Below, piece after piece: positions 18,657 to 28,351 of a stretch of DNA of 64,000 nt (positions are counted from its first letter, which is position 1; every line of letters starts with the position of its first letter). The notes under the pieces were generated by a model, which searched no databases, had not been told where the DNA came from, and was given only the letters and a program-made list of their open reading frames with translations. The stretch spans positions 186,001 to 250,000 of the forward strand of contig NZ_JACXBU010000003.1 in assembly GCF_014700075.1 (NCBI RefSeq), given 5' to 3'. The stretch is from Pseudomonas sp. JM0905a (GTDB lineage Bacteria > Pseudomonadota > Gammaproteobacteria > Pseudomonadales > Pseudomonadaceae). The position numbers and the translations under genes were made by a program.

Positions 18657-20105
18657 TCAGCGGTGGCTTTGCGCCAGACCGTGAGCGACGGGGATGGTGT
18701 CCTCGCTCGGCGCCGGGTTGGCCGGCCATGCGTCGCGGTCCAGGTCCAGGTCAGCGAACTTGGCGGAGTCGAACACCGGCTGGTTGATGCCCGCCTTGCG
18801 CTGCTCGTCGTAGTCGCGCATCACCCGCAGGCCGACCTTGATCAGCATGGCCAGGGCCAGCAGGTTGACGAACGCGAGGCAAGTCATGGTGATGTCGGCG
18901 AAGGCGAATACGGTGCCCAGGTTCTGCATGGAACCCCAGCAGATCAGTGCCAGCACCAGGCCACGGTAGCTCAGCAGGGCGGCGCGGCTGCGGCCGGCAA
19001 GGAACTGCAGGGCGTTCTCGCCGAGGTAGTAGTTGTACAGGATGCAGGTGAAGACGAAGAGGCTCAGCGCGACGCTGATGAACACGCGGCCCCATTCACC
19101 GACCACGGCGGCCAGGGAGTTCTGGGTCAGCACGATGCCGTCGCCTTCGAAGCCCGGGGTGTAGAAGCCGGACAGCAGGATCAGCAGTGCGGTGCAGGTG
19201 CAGATCACGAAGGTGTCGAGGAACACGCTGAACGCCTGGACCACGCCCTGGGCGGCCGGGTGCTTCACGGCAGCCACGGCGGCGACGTTGGGCGCACTGC
19301 CCAGGCCCGCTTCGTTGGCGAACACGCCGCGCTTCACGCCCATCACGATGGCGCTGCCCAGCAGGCCGGCGAAGGCAGGCTCAAGGCCGAAGGCGCTCTT
19401 CACGATGGTGACCAGCATGTCCGGCACCAGCTCGATCTGGGAAATGATCACGTAGCAGGTGACGGCGATGTAGGCCAGGGTCTTGACCGGTACCAGCAGG
19501 TCGGACACCGAGGCGATGCGCTTGATGCCGCCGACGAACACCAGGCCCAGGAGCACGGCCAGGCCGATACCGGTGTACTGCACCGGCAGACCGAAGGCGT
19601 TTTCCAGGGAGTGGGTCACGGTGAAGGCTTGCAGGCCGTTGAAGGCGAAGCCGTAGGTCACCAGCAGCAGCACGGCGAAGGTCAGCGCCATCCAGCGCAG
19701 CTTCAGGCCATGCTGGATGTAGTAGGACGGGCCGCCGCGGTACAGGCCGTCGCCATCGGCGCGCTTGTAGACCTGGGCCAGGGTGCACTCGAAGAAGCTG
19801 CTGGACATGCCGACCAGTGCGGTGACCCACATCCAGAACACGGCGCCGGGGCCGCCGAGGGTTACGGCCAGGCCGACACCGGCGATGTTACCGGCGCCAA
19901 CGCGGCCGGCGAGGCTCAGCATCAGGGCCTGGAAGGAGCTCAGCTGGCCGGCCTGGCCACGGATGGATTCCTTGAACACGCTGAACATGTGGCCGAAGTG
20001 GCGGAACTGGACGAAGCGGGAGCGGAGGGTGAAATAGGTGCCGAGCCCGACGATGAGCACGATGAGCACTTTCCCCGAGAGGAAGTCGTTGATCACTTCA
20101 AGCAT
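18657..20105 (-). CDS. AGCS-family sodium:amino-acid symporter
   Basis: A 482-residue polytopic inner-membrane protein of the alanine/glycine:cation symporter family. Diagnostic segments include AGRVGAGNIAGVGLAVTLGG near residue 90 and VMGVKRGVFANEAGLGSAPN near 265. About ten hydrophobic helices are visible. The family carries alanine or glycine with Na+, but pairing with a downstream asparaginase suggests asparagine or a related amino acid as a possible substrate, which is inference. A divergent XRE regulator lies 178 bases upstream. Confidence 0.92.
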   Translation of the reverse strand: MLEVINDFLSGKVLIVLIVGLGTYFTLRSRFVQFRHFGHMFSVFKESIRGQAGQLSSFQALMLSLAGRVGAGNIAGVGLAVTLGGPGAVFWMWVTALVGMSSSFFECTLAQVYKRADGDGLYRGGPSYYIQHGLKLRWMALTFAVLLLVTYGFAFNGLQAFTVTHSLENAFGLPVQYTGIGLAVLLGLVFVGGIKRIASVSDLLVPVKTLAYIAVTCYVIISQIELVPDMLVTIVKSAFGLEPAFAGLLGSAIVMGVKRGVFANEAGLGSAPNVAAVAAVKHPAAQGVVQAFSVFLDTFVICTCTALLILLSGFYTPGFEGDGIVLTQNSLAAVVGEWGRVFISVALSLFVFTCILYNYYLGENALQFLAGRSRAALLSYRGLVLALICWGSMQNLGTVFAFADITMTCLAFVNLLALAMLIKVGLRVMRDYDEQRKAGINQPVFDSAKFADLDLDRDAWPANPAPSEDTIPVAHGLAQSHR

Positions 20106-20224
20106 GAGTGAGACCTCGATTCTTATTTTGTTCGCGTGATGGACGAAGGCTTCGGGCGGACACGCCTCTGCCGTTGCCGCGCATGGTTGGGGAATGCGAC
20201 ATATCAGACAATTTCGCGGCTTTA

Positions 20225-20253
20225 TTCGACGTGATGCGACTTGATGCTATAGT
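20225..20253 (+). promoter_or_regulatory. Possible sigma-70 promoter of the XRE regulator gene
   Basis: A good -10 hexamer TATAGT at 20248-20253 is preceded at 17 bases by a weak -35 (TTCGAC). It sits 30 bases before the GTG start, inside the divergent region shared with the AGCS gene. Confidence 0.4.
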
Positions 20254-20283
20254 CGCGCCACTTGCAACAGGGGGTAACGGGCG

Positions 20284-21099
20284 GTGTCGGACAATCTTGG
20301 CGAAAACCTCAAGCTACTGTGCAGTCACTACCGCTCTATCTCGGAGGTTTGCCGCAAGCTGGCGATCAACCGCGCCCAGTTCAACAAGTACCTGAGCGGG
20401 CAGAGCCACCCGACCGCCTACAACCTCAAGCGCATCGGTGATTTTTTCGGCGTCGAGGACTACGAACTGGCCCTGCCGACCGAACAGTTCGCCCGACTGA
20501 TCGGCGTTCGCCAATCAGAAAGCCTTGCCCGCGCCAACGACCCGCTGCTCAGCCTGCTGCAGCCCTTGCGCGAGCATTCCGGCAACCTGTCGCGCTACTG
20601 CGGCTATTACTTCGAATACTCCAACTGCATGTCCGTGCCGGGCACGGTGCTGCTGTCGCTGGTGCACCTGTGGGAAGAGGACGGCAACTTCCTCTTCGAG
20701 CGCCAGGAGCGTCAGGAGCGCTCCAGCAGCCTGGACGCACAGGCTGAGGACTGGGTGCGCTGCCGCTACCTCGGCGCGGCCTTCCAGCTGCAGGATCGCC
20801 TGTTCCTGGTGGACTACGAATCGCTCACCTTGAACGAGATGAGCCAGACCATCCTCATTCCCAGTTACAAAAGCCGTATTACGCGCCTCAATGGCCTGAA
20901 GACCGGCGTCTCCAGCGGCGACCGCCGCAACCCGGCCTGCACCCGCGTGGTCTGGGAATTCCTCGGCCCGGAAATCAACCGCGTCGCCGCCTACCGCCAA
21001 GTGAAGCTCTACCGCCCCGACGATCCCCGCATCGACGACGACGTGCGCCAGCGCCTGGATGTGGCGCCGCTCAAGAACGGGTTGTTCGAGATCGAGTGA
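20284..21099 (+). CDS. XRE-family helix-turn-helix regulator
   Basis: A 271-residue protein whose first 65 residues form a Cro/CI-type helix-turn-helix (LGENLKLLCSHYRSISEVCRKLAINRAQFNKYLSGQSHPTAYNLKRIGDFF, spanning about 5-55). The rest is an uncharacterised domain with no membrane segment. The start is GTG at 20284. Divergence from the AGCS/asparaginase genes suggests it regulates them. The C-terminal domain (about 75-271) may bind the inducing metabolite, but I cannot assign it to a named family. Confidence 0.82.
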   Translation: MSDNLGENLKLLCSHYRSISEVCRKLAINRAQFNKYLSGQSHPTAYNLKRIGDFFGVEDYELALPTEQFARLIGVRQSESLARANDPLLSLLQPLREHSGNLSRYCGYYFEYSNCMSVPGTVLLSLVHLWEEDGNFLFERQERQERSSSLDAQAEDWVRCRYLGAAFQLQDRLFLVDYESLTLNEMSQTILIPSYKSRITRLNGLKTGVSSGDRRNPACTRVVWEFLGPEINRVAAYRQVKLYRPDDPRIDDDVRQRLDVAPLKNGLFEIE

Positions 21100-21105
21100 G
21101 GGGTT

Positions 21106-21149
21106 GGGCAGGCCTGCGGCCTGCATCGCGAATAAATTCGCCCCCACAG
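21106..21149. repeat. REP-like unit (family A), single
   Basis: GGCAGGCCTGCGGCCTGC followed by a TCGCGAATAAATTCGCCCCC unit, the same block as the right half of the element at 1290-1383. It lies just after the XRE gene. Confidence 0.75.
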
Positions 21150-21215
21150 AAAAGGCGGCTCCTACCCTGTGCGGGCGACTTCAGTCGCGAAAGTACCGCG
21201 CAGCGGTCCCCTGGC

Positions 21216-21890
21216 TCAACGCCTGAACCCTTCTAGCGATCGGCGCTGCCGCCCCTCCCCATCGAAGTTATCCACAGACAGCCAGCGCTCGAACGCTTCC
21301 CGGCACTTCGGCCATTCGCCGTCGATGATGGAGAACCAGGCGGTATCGCGGTTCTGGCCTTTTACGATCATGTGCTGGCGGAACAGCCCTTCATAGCTGA
21401 AGCCCAGGCGCTCGGCAGCGCGCATGGAGCGGGCGTTCTGCGCGTTGCACTTCCATTCCAGGCGGCGGTAGCCGAGGTCGTCGAAGGCGTGGCGGGCCAG
21501 CAGCCAGACCGCTTCGGTGGAGCCCGGCGTGCGCTGCATGGCCTTGCCGAAGGCAATGTGGCCGATCTCGATGACGCCGTCCTTCGGGGCGATGCGCAGG
21601 TAGCTGAGCACCCCCAGGGCGCGGCCGCTGGCGAGGTCAACGACCGTATAGAAAAGCGGATCGCGGCTGGCGGCGTTGCCCTTCAGCCAGGCGTCGAAGG
21701 GCTCGCGGCTGGCGAAGGGGCCGTAGGGTAGGTAGTCCCACAGCGCCGGGTCGGGGCCTTGCAGGCCTTCCCAGAGATCATCGCCGTGACGAGCGGTATC
21801 CAGCGCTTCCAGGCGGACGAAGCGGCCGGTCAGCGAGGAGTGGTCGGGAGCGGGGAGGGGCTGCCAATGGCTCAGGTCCTGGTTGCTCAT
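21216..21890 (-). CDS. GNAT acetyltransferase (RimJ/RimL-like)
   Basis: A 224-residue GNAT-fold protein of the RimJ/RimL-like branch: N-terminal GRFVRLEALDTARHGDDLW, central GVLSYLRIAPKDGVIEIGHIAFG, and a C-terminal pattern (YRRLEWKCNAQNARSMRAAERLGFSYEGLFRQH, about 148-180) in which the asparagine-rich turn and AERLGF are typical. It probably acetylates a small molecule or an N-terminus; the substrate is unknown. It is the last gene of a minus-strand series with another GNAT and PaiB, 12 bases from the former. Confidence 0.88.
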   Translation of the reverse strand: MSNQDLSHWQPLPAPDHSSLTGRFVRLEALDTARHGDDLWEGLQGPDPALWDYLPYGPFASREPFDAWLKGNAASRDPLFYTVVDLASGRALGVLSYLRIAPKDGVIEIGHIAFGKAMQRTPGSTEAVWLLARHAFDDLGYRRLEWKCNAQNARSMRAAERLGFSYEGLFRQHMIVKGQNRDTAWFSIIDGEWPKCREAFERWLSVDNFDGEGRQRRSLEGFRR

Positions 21891-21902
21891 GCTGCTCTCC
21901 GG

Positions 21903-22355
21903 TCAAAGGATCTTGCGGTACTGGACGAAGCCGGAACGGTCGGCGATGCGGTCATAGAGCTGCATGGCGTCGGTGTTGGTTTCGTGGGTCAGCCAGTGGA
22001 CCCGCGAGGCGCCGGCGGCACGGGCCCCGGCGTAGACGTATTCGATCAGCTGACGGCCGATGCCGCCGCCGCGCACGCCTTCGGCGACGTACAGGTCCTG
22101 CAGGTAGCAGTAGTCGCCTACCGTCCAGCAGCTGCGGTGGTAGATGAAGTGCACCAGGCCCACGGCCTCGCCATTGCGCCAGGCCAGGGCGGCGTTCATC
22201 GGCTCGGCCGGATCGAGGAAGCGCTGCCAGGTCACGGCGGTGGTCTCGGCGGGGATTTCAGTCTTGTAGAAGCGCTGGTAGCCCTGCCAGAGCGGTAGCC
22301 AGGCGGCGTGGTCGGCGGCGCTGACCGGGCGGATTTCAAGCGGTGCGGCGGACAT
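21903..22355 (-). CDS. GNAT N-acetyltransferase
   Basis: A 150-residue GNAT protein starting MSAAPLEIRPVSAADHAAW. The acetyl-CoA-binding motif A is YVAEGVRGGGIGRQLIEYVY (about 92-111), after the YCYLQDLYV strand. The ATG at 22355 begins the GNAT homology; an upstream extension in frame covers the end of paiB and is not supported. It lies 20 bases downstream of paiB and 12 upstream of the second GNAT, so the three form a likely operon resembling PaiA/PaiB pairs. The substrate is unknown, with polyamines a family-based guess. Confidence 0.88.
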   Translation of the reverse strand: MSAAPLEIRPVSAADHAAWLPLWQGYQRFYKTEIPAETTAVTWQRFLDPAEPMNAALAWRNGEAVGLVHFIYHRSCWTVGDYCYLQDLYVAEGVRGGGIGRQLIEYVYAGARAAGASRVHWLTHETNTDAMQLYDRIADRSGFVQYRKIL

Positions 22356-22375
22356 GGGTTTCTTCCTTGCTGGGG

Positions 22376-23008
22376 TCAGTCGATCAGGGTCATCCGCTCG
22401 GCCAGTTCGCGGTCGCGTGGGTTGGCGGATGCCGCCAGACCCTCGCGAACGCCAGCCTGGTCGGCGGCGGAACGGTTCTGGCCGAGCTTCCATTTGCCTT
22501 CCAGGCGGCGGATGGGCAGGGCGAAGCTGACGATGGCGCGGAGCATGCTGTCGAGGTATTCGCGGGGTGCCTCGTCCACCGCCCAGGGTTGCGGCCGGCC
22601 GGCTTCGTGGCGGTTGCTGAGGCGGCTGACCACCTGCAGCAGGCGCTCGGGGTCGTCGAATACCTCGGCCTGGCCCCAGGCATGCACGGCGATGTAGTTC
22701 CAGGTGGGCACGACCTTGCCGTGCTCCGCCTTGGCCGGGTACCAGGTGGGCGTGACGTAGGCGTCCGGGCCGGCGAATACCACCAGTGCCTCGGCGCCTT
22801 CGGCCAGGTCGCGCCAGTGCGGATTGGCGCGGGCGAAGTGGCCATAGAGCGTGCCGTATTCCCCTTCACCGGGCTCCAGTACCAGCGGCAGGTGGCTGGC
22901 CAGCAGGCCCTGGCTGCCTGCGCTGGTCAGCACGGCGAGGCCGGTGGCCTGCATCTGAGCATGGAGCTGGGCGAGGTCGTTCTGGCGGAAGGCGGAGGGG
23001 ACGTACAT
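22376..23008 (-). CDS. PaiB-family FMN-binding protein
   Basis: A 210-residue PaiB-family protein (split-barrel, FMN-binding-like). The conserved start MYVPSAFRQNDLAQLHAQM and the segments GHFARANPHWRD, YVTPTWYP and VPTWNYIAVHAWG are typical. In Bacillus PaiB is a negative regulator of sporulation and protease genes; in pseudomonads the role is unclear. It is first in a set with two GNAT acetyltransferases, echoing the paiA-paiB pairing, and is divergent from a MocR regulator across 101 bases. Confidence 0.9.
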   Translation of the reverse strand: MYVPSAFRQNDLAQLHAQMQATGLAVLTSAGSQGLLASHLPLVLEPGEGEYGTLYGHFARANPHWRDLAEGAEALVVFAGPDAYVTPTWYPAKAEHGKVVPTWNYIAVHAWGQAEVFDDPERLLQVVSRLSNRHEAGRPQPWAVDEAPREYLDSMLRAIVSFALPIRRLEGKWKLGQNRSAADQAGVREGLAASANPRDRELAERMTLID

Positions 23009-23029
23009 GAAGGCTTCTCCTGGCGGAAT

Positions 23030-23094
23030 GGCTCCATGCTAGGCAGGATATTGGACTGTTGTAAGAGCCATTTCCCGTCAGTTCGATAGAGCCA
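23030..23094. promoter_or_regulatory. Candidate MocR operator repeats
   Basis: AGAGCCA occurs at 23064-23070 and 23088-23094 as direct repeats 24 bases apart, and a related inverted copy (TGGCTCC) starts at 23030. MocR-type regulators commonly bind direct repeats in divergent regions like this one, between paiB and the MocR gene. Confidence 0.5.
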
Positions 23095-23109
23095 ATCCGA
23101 GGCCCGAGC

Positions 23110-24573
23110 ATGCCTGCCACGCCACCGCTTCCCGTCGACCTTTCCGGCATCCGCCTGGACCCCGGCCAGGGCCTGTCGCGCCAGCTCTACCAGGCCCTGC
23201 GCGAACGCATTCTCGACGGCCGTTTGGGCAGTCGCACACGCCTGCCCGCGACCCGCGACCTGGCGGCGCTGCTGGGAATTTCCCGTAACACCGTGACCCG
23301 TGCCTTCGACCAGCTCTACGCCGAAGGCTATGTGGAAGGCCGGGTGGGTGACGGCACCTATGTAGCCGAGTTATCCACAGCGCGCCCCGTACCCCAGCCA
23401 CCGGTGGGGCCTGCGCCTGGCCCGGCGTTGCAGCGCTTGCAGGAGCACCACTTGCCGCCACCGGTCACGGGCGCGCCGAGGGCATTCCGCATCGGCGTGC
23501 CGGCCTTCGATCTGTTCCCTTTCGAAACCTGGGCGCGCCTGCAGGCGCGCTTCTGGCGCAAGCCATCGCCGGCGCGTCTGGGCTATGGCGACCCGGCGGG
23601 GGACTGGAACCTGCGCGAACTGGTGGCCGCCTACCTGCGTAGCAGTCGTGGGCTGTCCTGCGAGCCGGCGCAGGTAGTGATCACCTGCGGCGCCCAACAG
23701 GCCATCAGCCTCTGCGCCCAGTTGCTGGTGCAGCCCGGCGACCGTGTGGCCATCGAGAACCCCGGCTATCGCGCCGCCGGCCATGCCTTCGCCGTGGCGG
23801 GGGCCGAATTGTGCGGCGTGCCTGTGGATAACGACGGCCTGGACTGCGCCGCGCTGGCGCAGGTGGAGGATTGCCGGCTGGTCTACGTCACCCCTTCGCA
23901 CCAGTACCCCACGGGCGTGACCCTGTCCCTGGCGCGGCGCCTGGAACTGCTGGAGTGGGCCGAACGCCGCGATGGCTGGATAGTCGAGGACGACTACGAC
24001 GGCGAGTACCGCTACAGCGGAACCCCGCTGGCGCCCCTGGCTGCGCTGGATCGGCAGGGGCGGGTGATCTACGTCGGCACCTTCTGCAAGATCACTTTCC
24101 CAGCGCTGCGCCTGGGCTATCTGGTGCTGCCGCCAGCCCTGGCCGAATCCTTCGCCCGACGCCGCGCCCTGGATATGCGTCACTCGGAAATCGGCACCCA
24201 GGCGGTGATGGCCGAGTTCATCGCCGCCGGGCATTTCCAGCGCCACGTACGGCGCATGCGCCTGGCCGCCCGTGCCCGCCGTGATGCGCTGCTGCGTGAC
24301 TGGCCCGACTCCATTCCCGGCTGCGCGCCCATGCCGCCGGTGGATGCCGGTTTGCACCTGTGCGTGCGGGTGAACAGCCTGGCGCGGGAACGGGAGCTGG
24401 TGAGTGCCGCCCGAGCGGCCGGGGTGGAGCTGAACGGCCTTAGCGAATACTGGCTGGAGAACAGCGTGGAGCCTGTGGATAACCGTGCCGGGCTGGTGCT
24501 GGGCTTTGCCGCGGTGCCGGAAGCGCAGATCGCCGAGGCAATCCGTACCCTCCGCAAGGCGTGGCACCTGTAG
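23110..24573 (+). CDS. MocR-family (GntR/aminotransferase) transcriptional regulator
   Basis: A 487-residue fusion of an N-terminal GntR winged helix (about 20-90: LSRQLYQALRERILDGRL ... SRNTVTRAFDQLYAEGYVEGRVGDGTYV) and a fold-type I aminotransferase-like domain. The PLP-binding Lys is in GTFCKITFPALRLGYL (near 327), with the upstream EDDYDGEYRY typical of MocR proteins. Such regulators sense PLP adducts of amines or amino acids. It is divergent from paiB and the two GNAT genes, which are its likely targets. A REP element follows immediately. Confidence 0.93.
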   Translation: MPATPPLPVDLSGIRLDPGQGLSRQLYQALRERILDGRLGSRTRLPATRDLAALLGISRNTVTRAFDQLYAEGYVEGRVGDGTYVAELSTARPVPQPPVGPAPGPALQRLQEHHLPPPVTGAPRAFRIGVPAFDLFPFETWARLQARFWRKPSPARLGYGDPAGDWNLRELVAAYLRSSRGLSCEPAQVVITCGAQQAISLCAQLLVQPGDRVAIENPGYRAAGHAFAVAGAELCGVPVDNDGLDCAALAQVEDCRLVYVTPSHQYPTGVTLSLARRLELLEWAERRDGWIVEDDYDGEYRYSGTPLAPLAALDRQGRVIYVGTFCKITFPALRLGYLVLPPALAESFARRRALDMRHSEIGTQAVMAEFIAAGHFQRHVRRMRLAARARRDALLRDWPDSIPGCAPMPPVDAGLHLCVRVNSLARERELVSAARAAGVELNGLSEYWLENSVEPVDNRAGLVLGFAAVPEAQIAEAIRTLRKAWHL

Positions 24574-24656
24574 GAGCGAGCTTGCTCGCGAAGCGTTTTG
24601 TCGGGAGACATGGGTAACGGTTTTGTCCGCCATTCGCGAGCAGAGCTCGCTCCTAC
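24570..24656. repeat. REP inverted pair (GTAGGAGCGAGCTTGCTCGCGAA type)
   Basis: A unit at 24570-24594 beginning GTAGGAGCGAGCTTGCTCGC is complemented by one at 24633-24656 ending GCTCGCTCCTAC, with about 38 bases between. The arms are a classic Pseudomonas REP form. The element starts at the MocR gene stop codon. Confidence 0.9.
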
Positions 24657-24698
24657 GAGGGGGTAGGTCTGATGCCGCCGGAGCACTTTTCCACAGGC

Positions 24699-24724
24699 AA
24701 AAAAAAGGATGGCTGGCGCCATCC
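24699..24724 (-). terminator. Intrinsic terminator of aspA
   Basis: On the minus strand, GGATGGCGCCAGCCATCC (24724 down to 24707) is followed by eight T residues (24706-24699). It lies about 50 bases after the aspA stop. Confidence 0.9.
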
Positions 24725-24772
24725 TCGAAGGATGAAGGGGCGAGGCCCCTCCTGGTGAGTTCGTTTGCCCGA

Positions 24773-26209
<1,437 letters not shown>

Positions 26210-26376
26210 CTCTGGGAGAACACGGCCAGTGCCGCGATGCCCAATAATCTAGGCCTGTAGCCGTTTGTCGGCCAATGCTGTTATTCGCTGGGTCATGCAC
26301 AATCGGCATAATGTCCACGTGACGCGGGTTGCACCGCGAACGTGCGCACCAAAATCGAGCATTCCGGAATACGCAG

Positions 26377-27285
26377 ATGAACCTGGAAACCAAATGGCTG
26401 GAAGACTTCGTCGCCCTGGCCAACACCCGCAGCTTTTCCCAGGCCGCCGAGCGGCGCTTCGTCACCCAGCCGGCCTTCAGCCGACGTATCCGCAGTTTGG
26501 AAGCGGCGCTGGGGCTGACGCTGGTCAACCGCTCGCGCACCCCCATCGAGCTGACCGAGTCCGGGCAGCTGTTCCTGGTGACCGCGCGCAGCATGGTGGA
26601 CCAGCTGGGTGAGGTGGTGCGTCACCTGCATCACCTGGAAGGCCAGCAGGGCGAGGTGCTGCAGTTCGCCGCCGCGCACTCGCTGGCGCTGGGCTTTTTC
26701 CCGCAGTGGATCGCCCGGCTGCGGGCTGACGGCCTGAACATCGCCAGCCGCCTGATCGCCACTAACGTCGGCGAGGCCGTGCATTCGCTGCGTGAAGGGG
26801 GGTGCGACCTGATCCTGGCCTTCTACGACCCGGACGCGGCGCTGCAGATGGACCCGGAAATCTTCCCCTCGATGAACCTGGGGCGAACCGAAATGCTGCC
26901 GGTCTGCGCCGTGGACGCCAGCGGCAAACCGCTCTTCGAGCTGGACAGCGGCCAGAGCGTGCCGCTACTGGCCTATAGCGCCGGTGCCTTCCTCGGCCGT
27001 TCCGTGAACATCCTGCTGCGCCAGCGCGCATTGCGTTCGACCACGGTGTATGAAACGGCCATGGCCGACAGCCTGAAGAGTATGGCGCTGCAAGGGTTGG
27101 GGGTGGCCTGGGTGCCGCGCTTCAGCGCCCAGGCCGAGCTGGCCCGTGGTGACCTGGTGATCTGTGGCGGCAGCCAGTGGCACGTGCCGCTGGAAATCCG
27201 CCTGTACCGCTGTGCCCTGGTGCGCAAGGCAGCGATTCGTCTGCTGTGGCGCAAATTGGAAGGCGGGGTGGGTGGCGAGGGTTGA
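26377..27285 (+). CDS. LysR-family regulator
   Basis: A 302-residue LysR-type regulator with the N-terminal helix-turn-helix (about 4-62: WLEDFVALANTRSFSQAAERRFVTQPAFSRRIRSLE) and a C-terminal effector domain. The ATG at 26377 fits the family start MNLETKWLEDFVAL. It is divergent from aspA, its most likely target, and corresponds by position to PA5428. Confidence 0.9.
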   Translation: MNLETKWLEDFVALANTRSFSQAAERRFVTQPAFSRRIRSLEAALGLTLVNRSRTPIELTESGQLFLVTARSMVDQLGEVVRHLHHLEGQQGEVLQFAAAHSLALGFFPQWIARLRADGLNIASRLIATNVGEAVHSLREGGCDLILAFYDPDAALQMDPEIFPSMNLGRTEMLPVCAVDASGKPLFELDSGQSVPLLAYSAGAFLGRSVNILLRQRALRSTTVYETAMADSLKSMALQGLGVAWVPRFSAQAELARGDLVICGGSQWHVPLEIRLYRCALVRKAAIRLLWRKLEGGVGGEG

Positions 27286-27305
27286 AATCTGCCGCGCGAG
27301 GCGGG

Positions 27306-28303
27306 CTATCTGTAGTAGATATTCAAAGTCGCACCAGCATTGAAGCGTCCGAGCTTGGGCTTGTCGTCCATCCACGTCAGGCGTGCCAGGAACTCCCGCG
27401 AGTTGGACCGAAAGCTGCTCTTGGGCGACAGGACGAATTCCCGTTTGAAAGGGATCACCGTCTGGTCGCCGGCGTCGAGGATAGTGATGCCTACGGAGTC
27501 GTTGTCGGTTGGTATGAGGATCTTCGCGTCTGACGACAAGGTTGCGTTCAAAGGTTGCAGATTGCCACTGACGCCGTAAACAGCGTCACATGACCGCTCC
27601 TCAGTGATGGTGAAGGGGGCCTCTTCAATCGTGGCGCCGGCCTTGGCGCCGGTGGTCCCGATCGGTCCGAAGTCGATGGTGCTTGGGGATATGCTGACGG
27701 TCGACGCACAGGGCAAGTATTTGAACCTGCGCAGATCGCTGAGGGTGAGATTGTAGCTTTTGTCTGGGCGAACCCCTTTTCGGCCTTCAATCTGGAATGC
27801 CCGCCAACTAGGTTGGACTGTAAGCGTTCCTTCCTGGTTTTCAGTGGGATGGGATTTTTTTGCGAAAAAGATCGAATAGGTCAGGGTGTTTCGCTCCTTC
27901 TTCCAGCCACAGGTATCGCCCTCGGGGCAGCCCCCGACAGATTCCCAAAGAAGATTCAGCCTTCCACCTTCAAGCGACGAAAAAAGATAGTCTTTGCCCT
28001 GGTACGTAATTCCAGCTTCGATGTTGCTGCCTAAATTTATATTGCGTGGGTTTGCGTAGAGGTAGGCTCTATCGGCAGGTTGTCCATTTATGTCTACCCA
28101 GCACTCCACCATGATGGATTGTCTGGGTTGCCGCCAGAAAATCGTGCCTTTAGGTATAGTGTGCTGGGAATTGGCGCATTCGGGTAGATATCGTATGAGT
28201 CGTTGATGGTGCCAGAAGAAATTTTCTGGCAAATCAACGCGTAGCTATCGGGAATGCACAGGAAAAACGTCAGGAAGATTAATGGTAATTGTTTTATTTT
28301 CAT
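27306..28303 (-). pseudogene. Fimbrial tip adhesin gene, broken by one frameshift
   Basis: The 5' part (28303 downward) encodes a signal peptide and mature start (MKIKQLPLIFLTFFLCIPDS, then ALICQKISSGTINDSYDIYP) but ends at a stop near 28094. The continuation lies in another frame and runs to 27306 with PKGTIFWRQPRQSIMVECWV, a Cys-rich receptor-type domain (GGCPEGDTCGWKKERN) and a C-terminal pilin domain ending GATLNIYYR. Both frames overlap near 28153-28159, where removal of a duplicated TA (CTATACCT to CTACCT) would join them as IPSTLPKGTIFWR, a normal fimbrial sequence. The region is AT-richer than its surroundings. A sequencing error remains possible. A PapD-like chaperone gene is 48 bases upstream. 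Confidence 0.82.
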
Positions 28304-28351
28304 GATGTAGGACTTCCTTGTTGGCGATATTTGAATGCAACATGAATTCGG

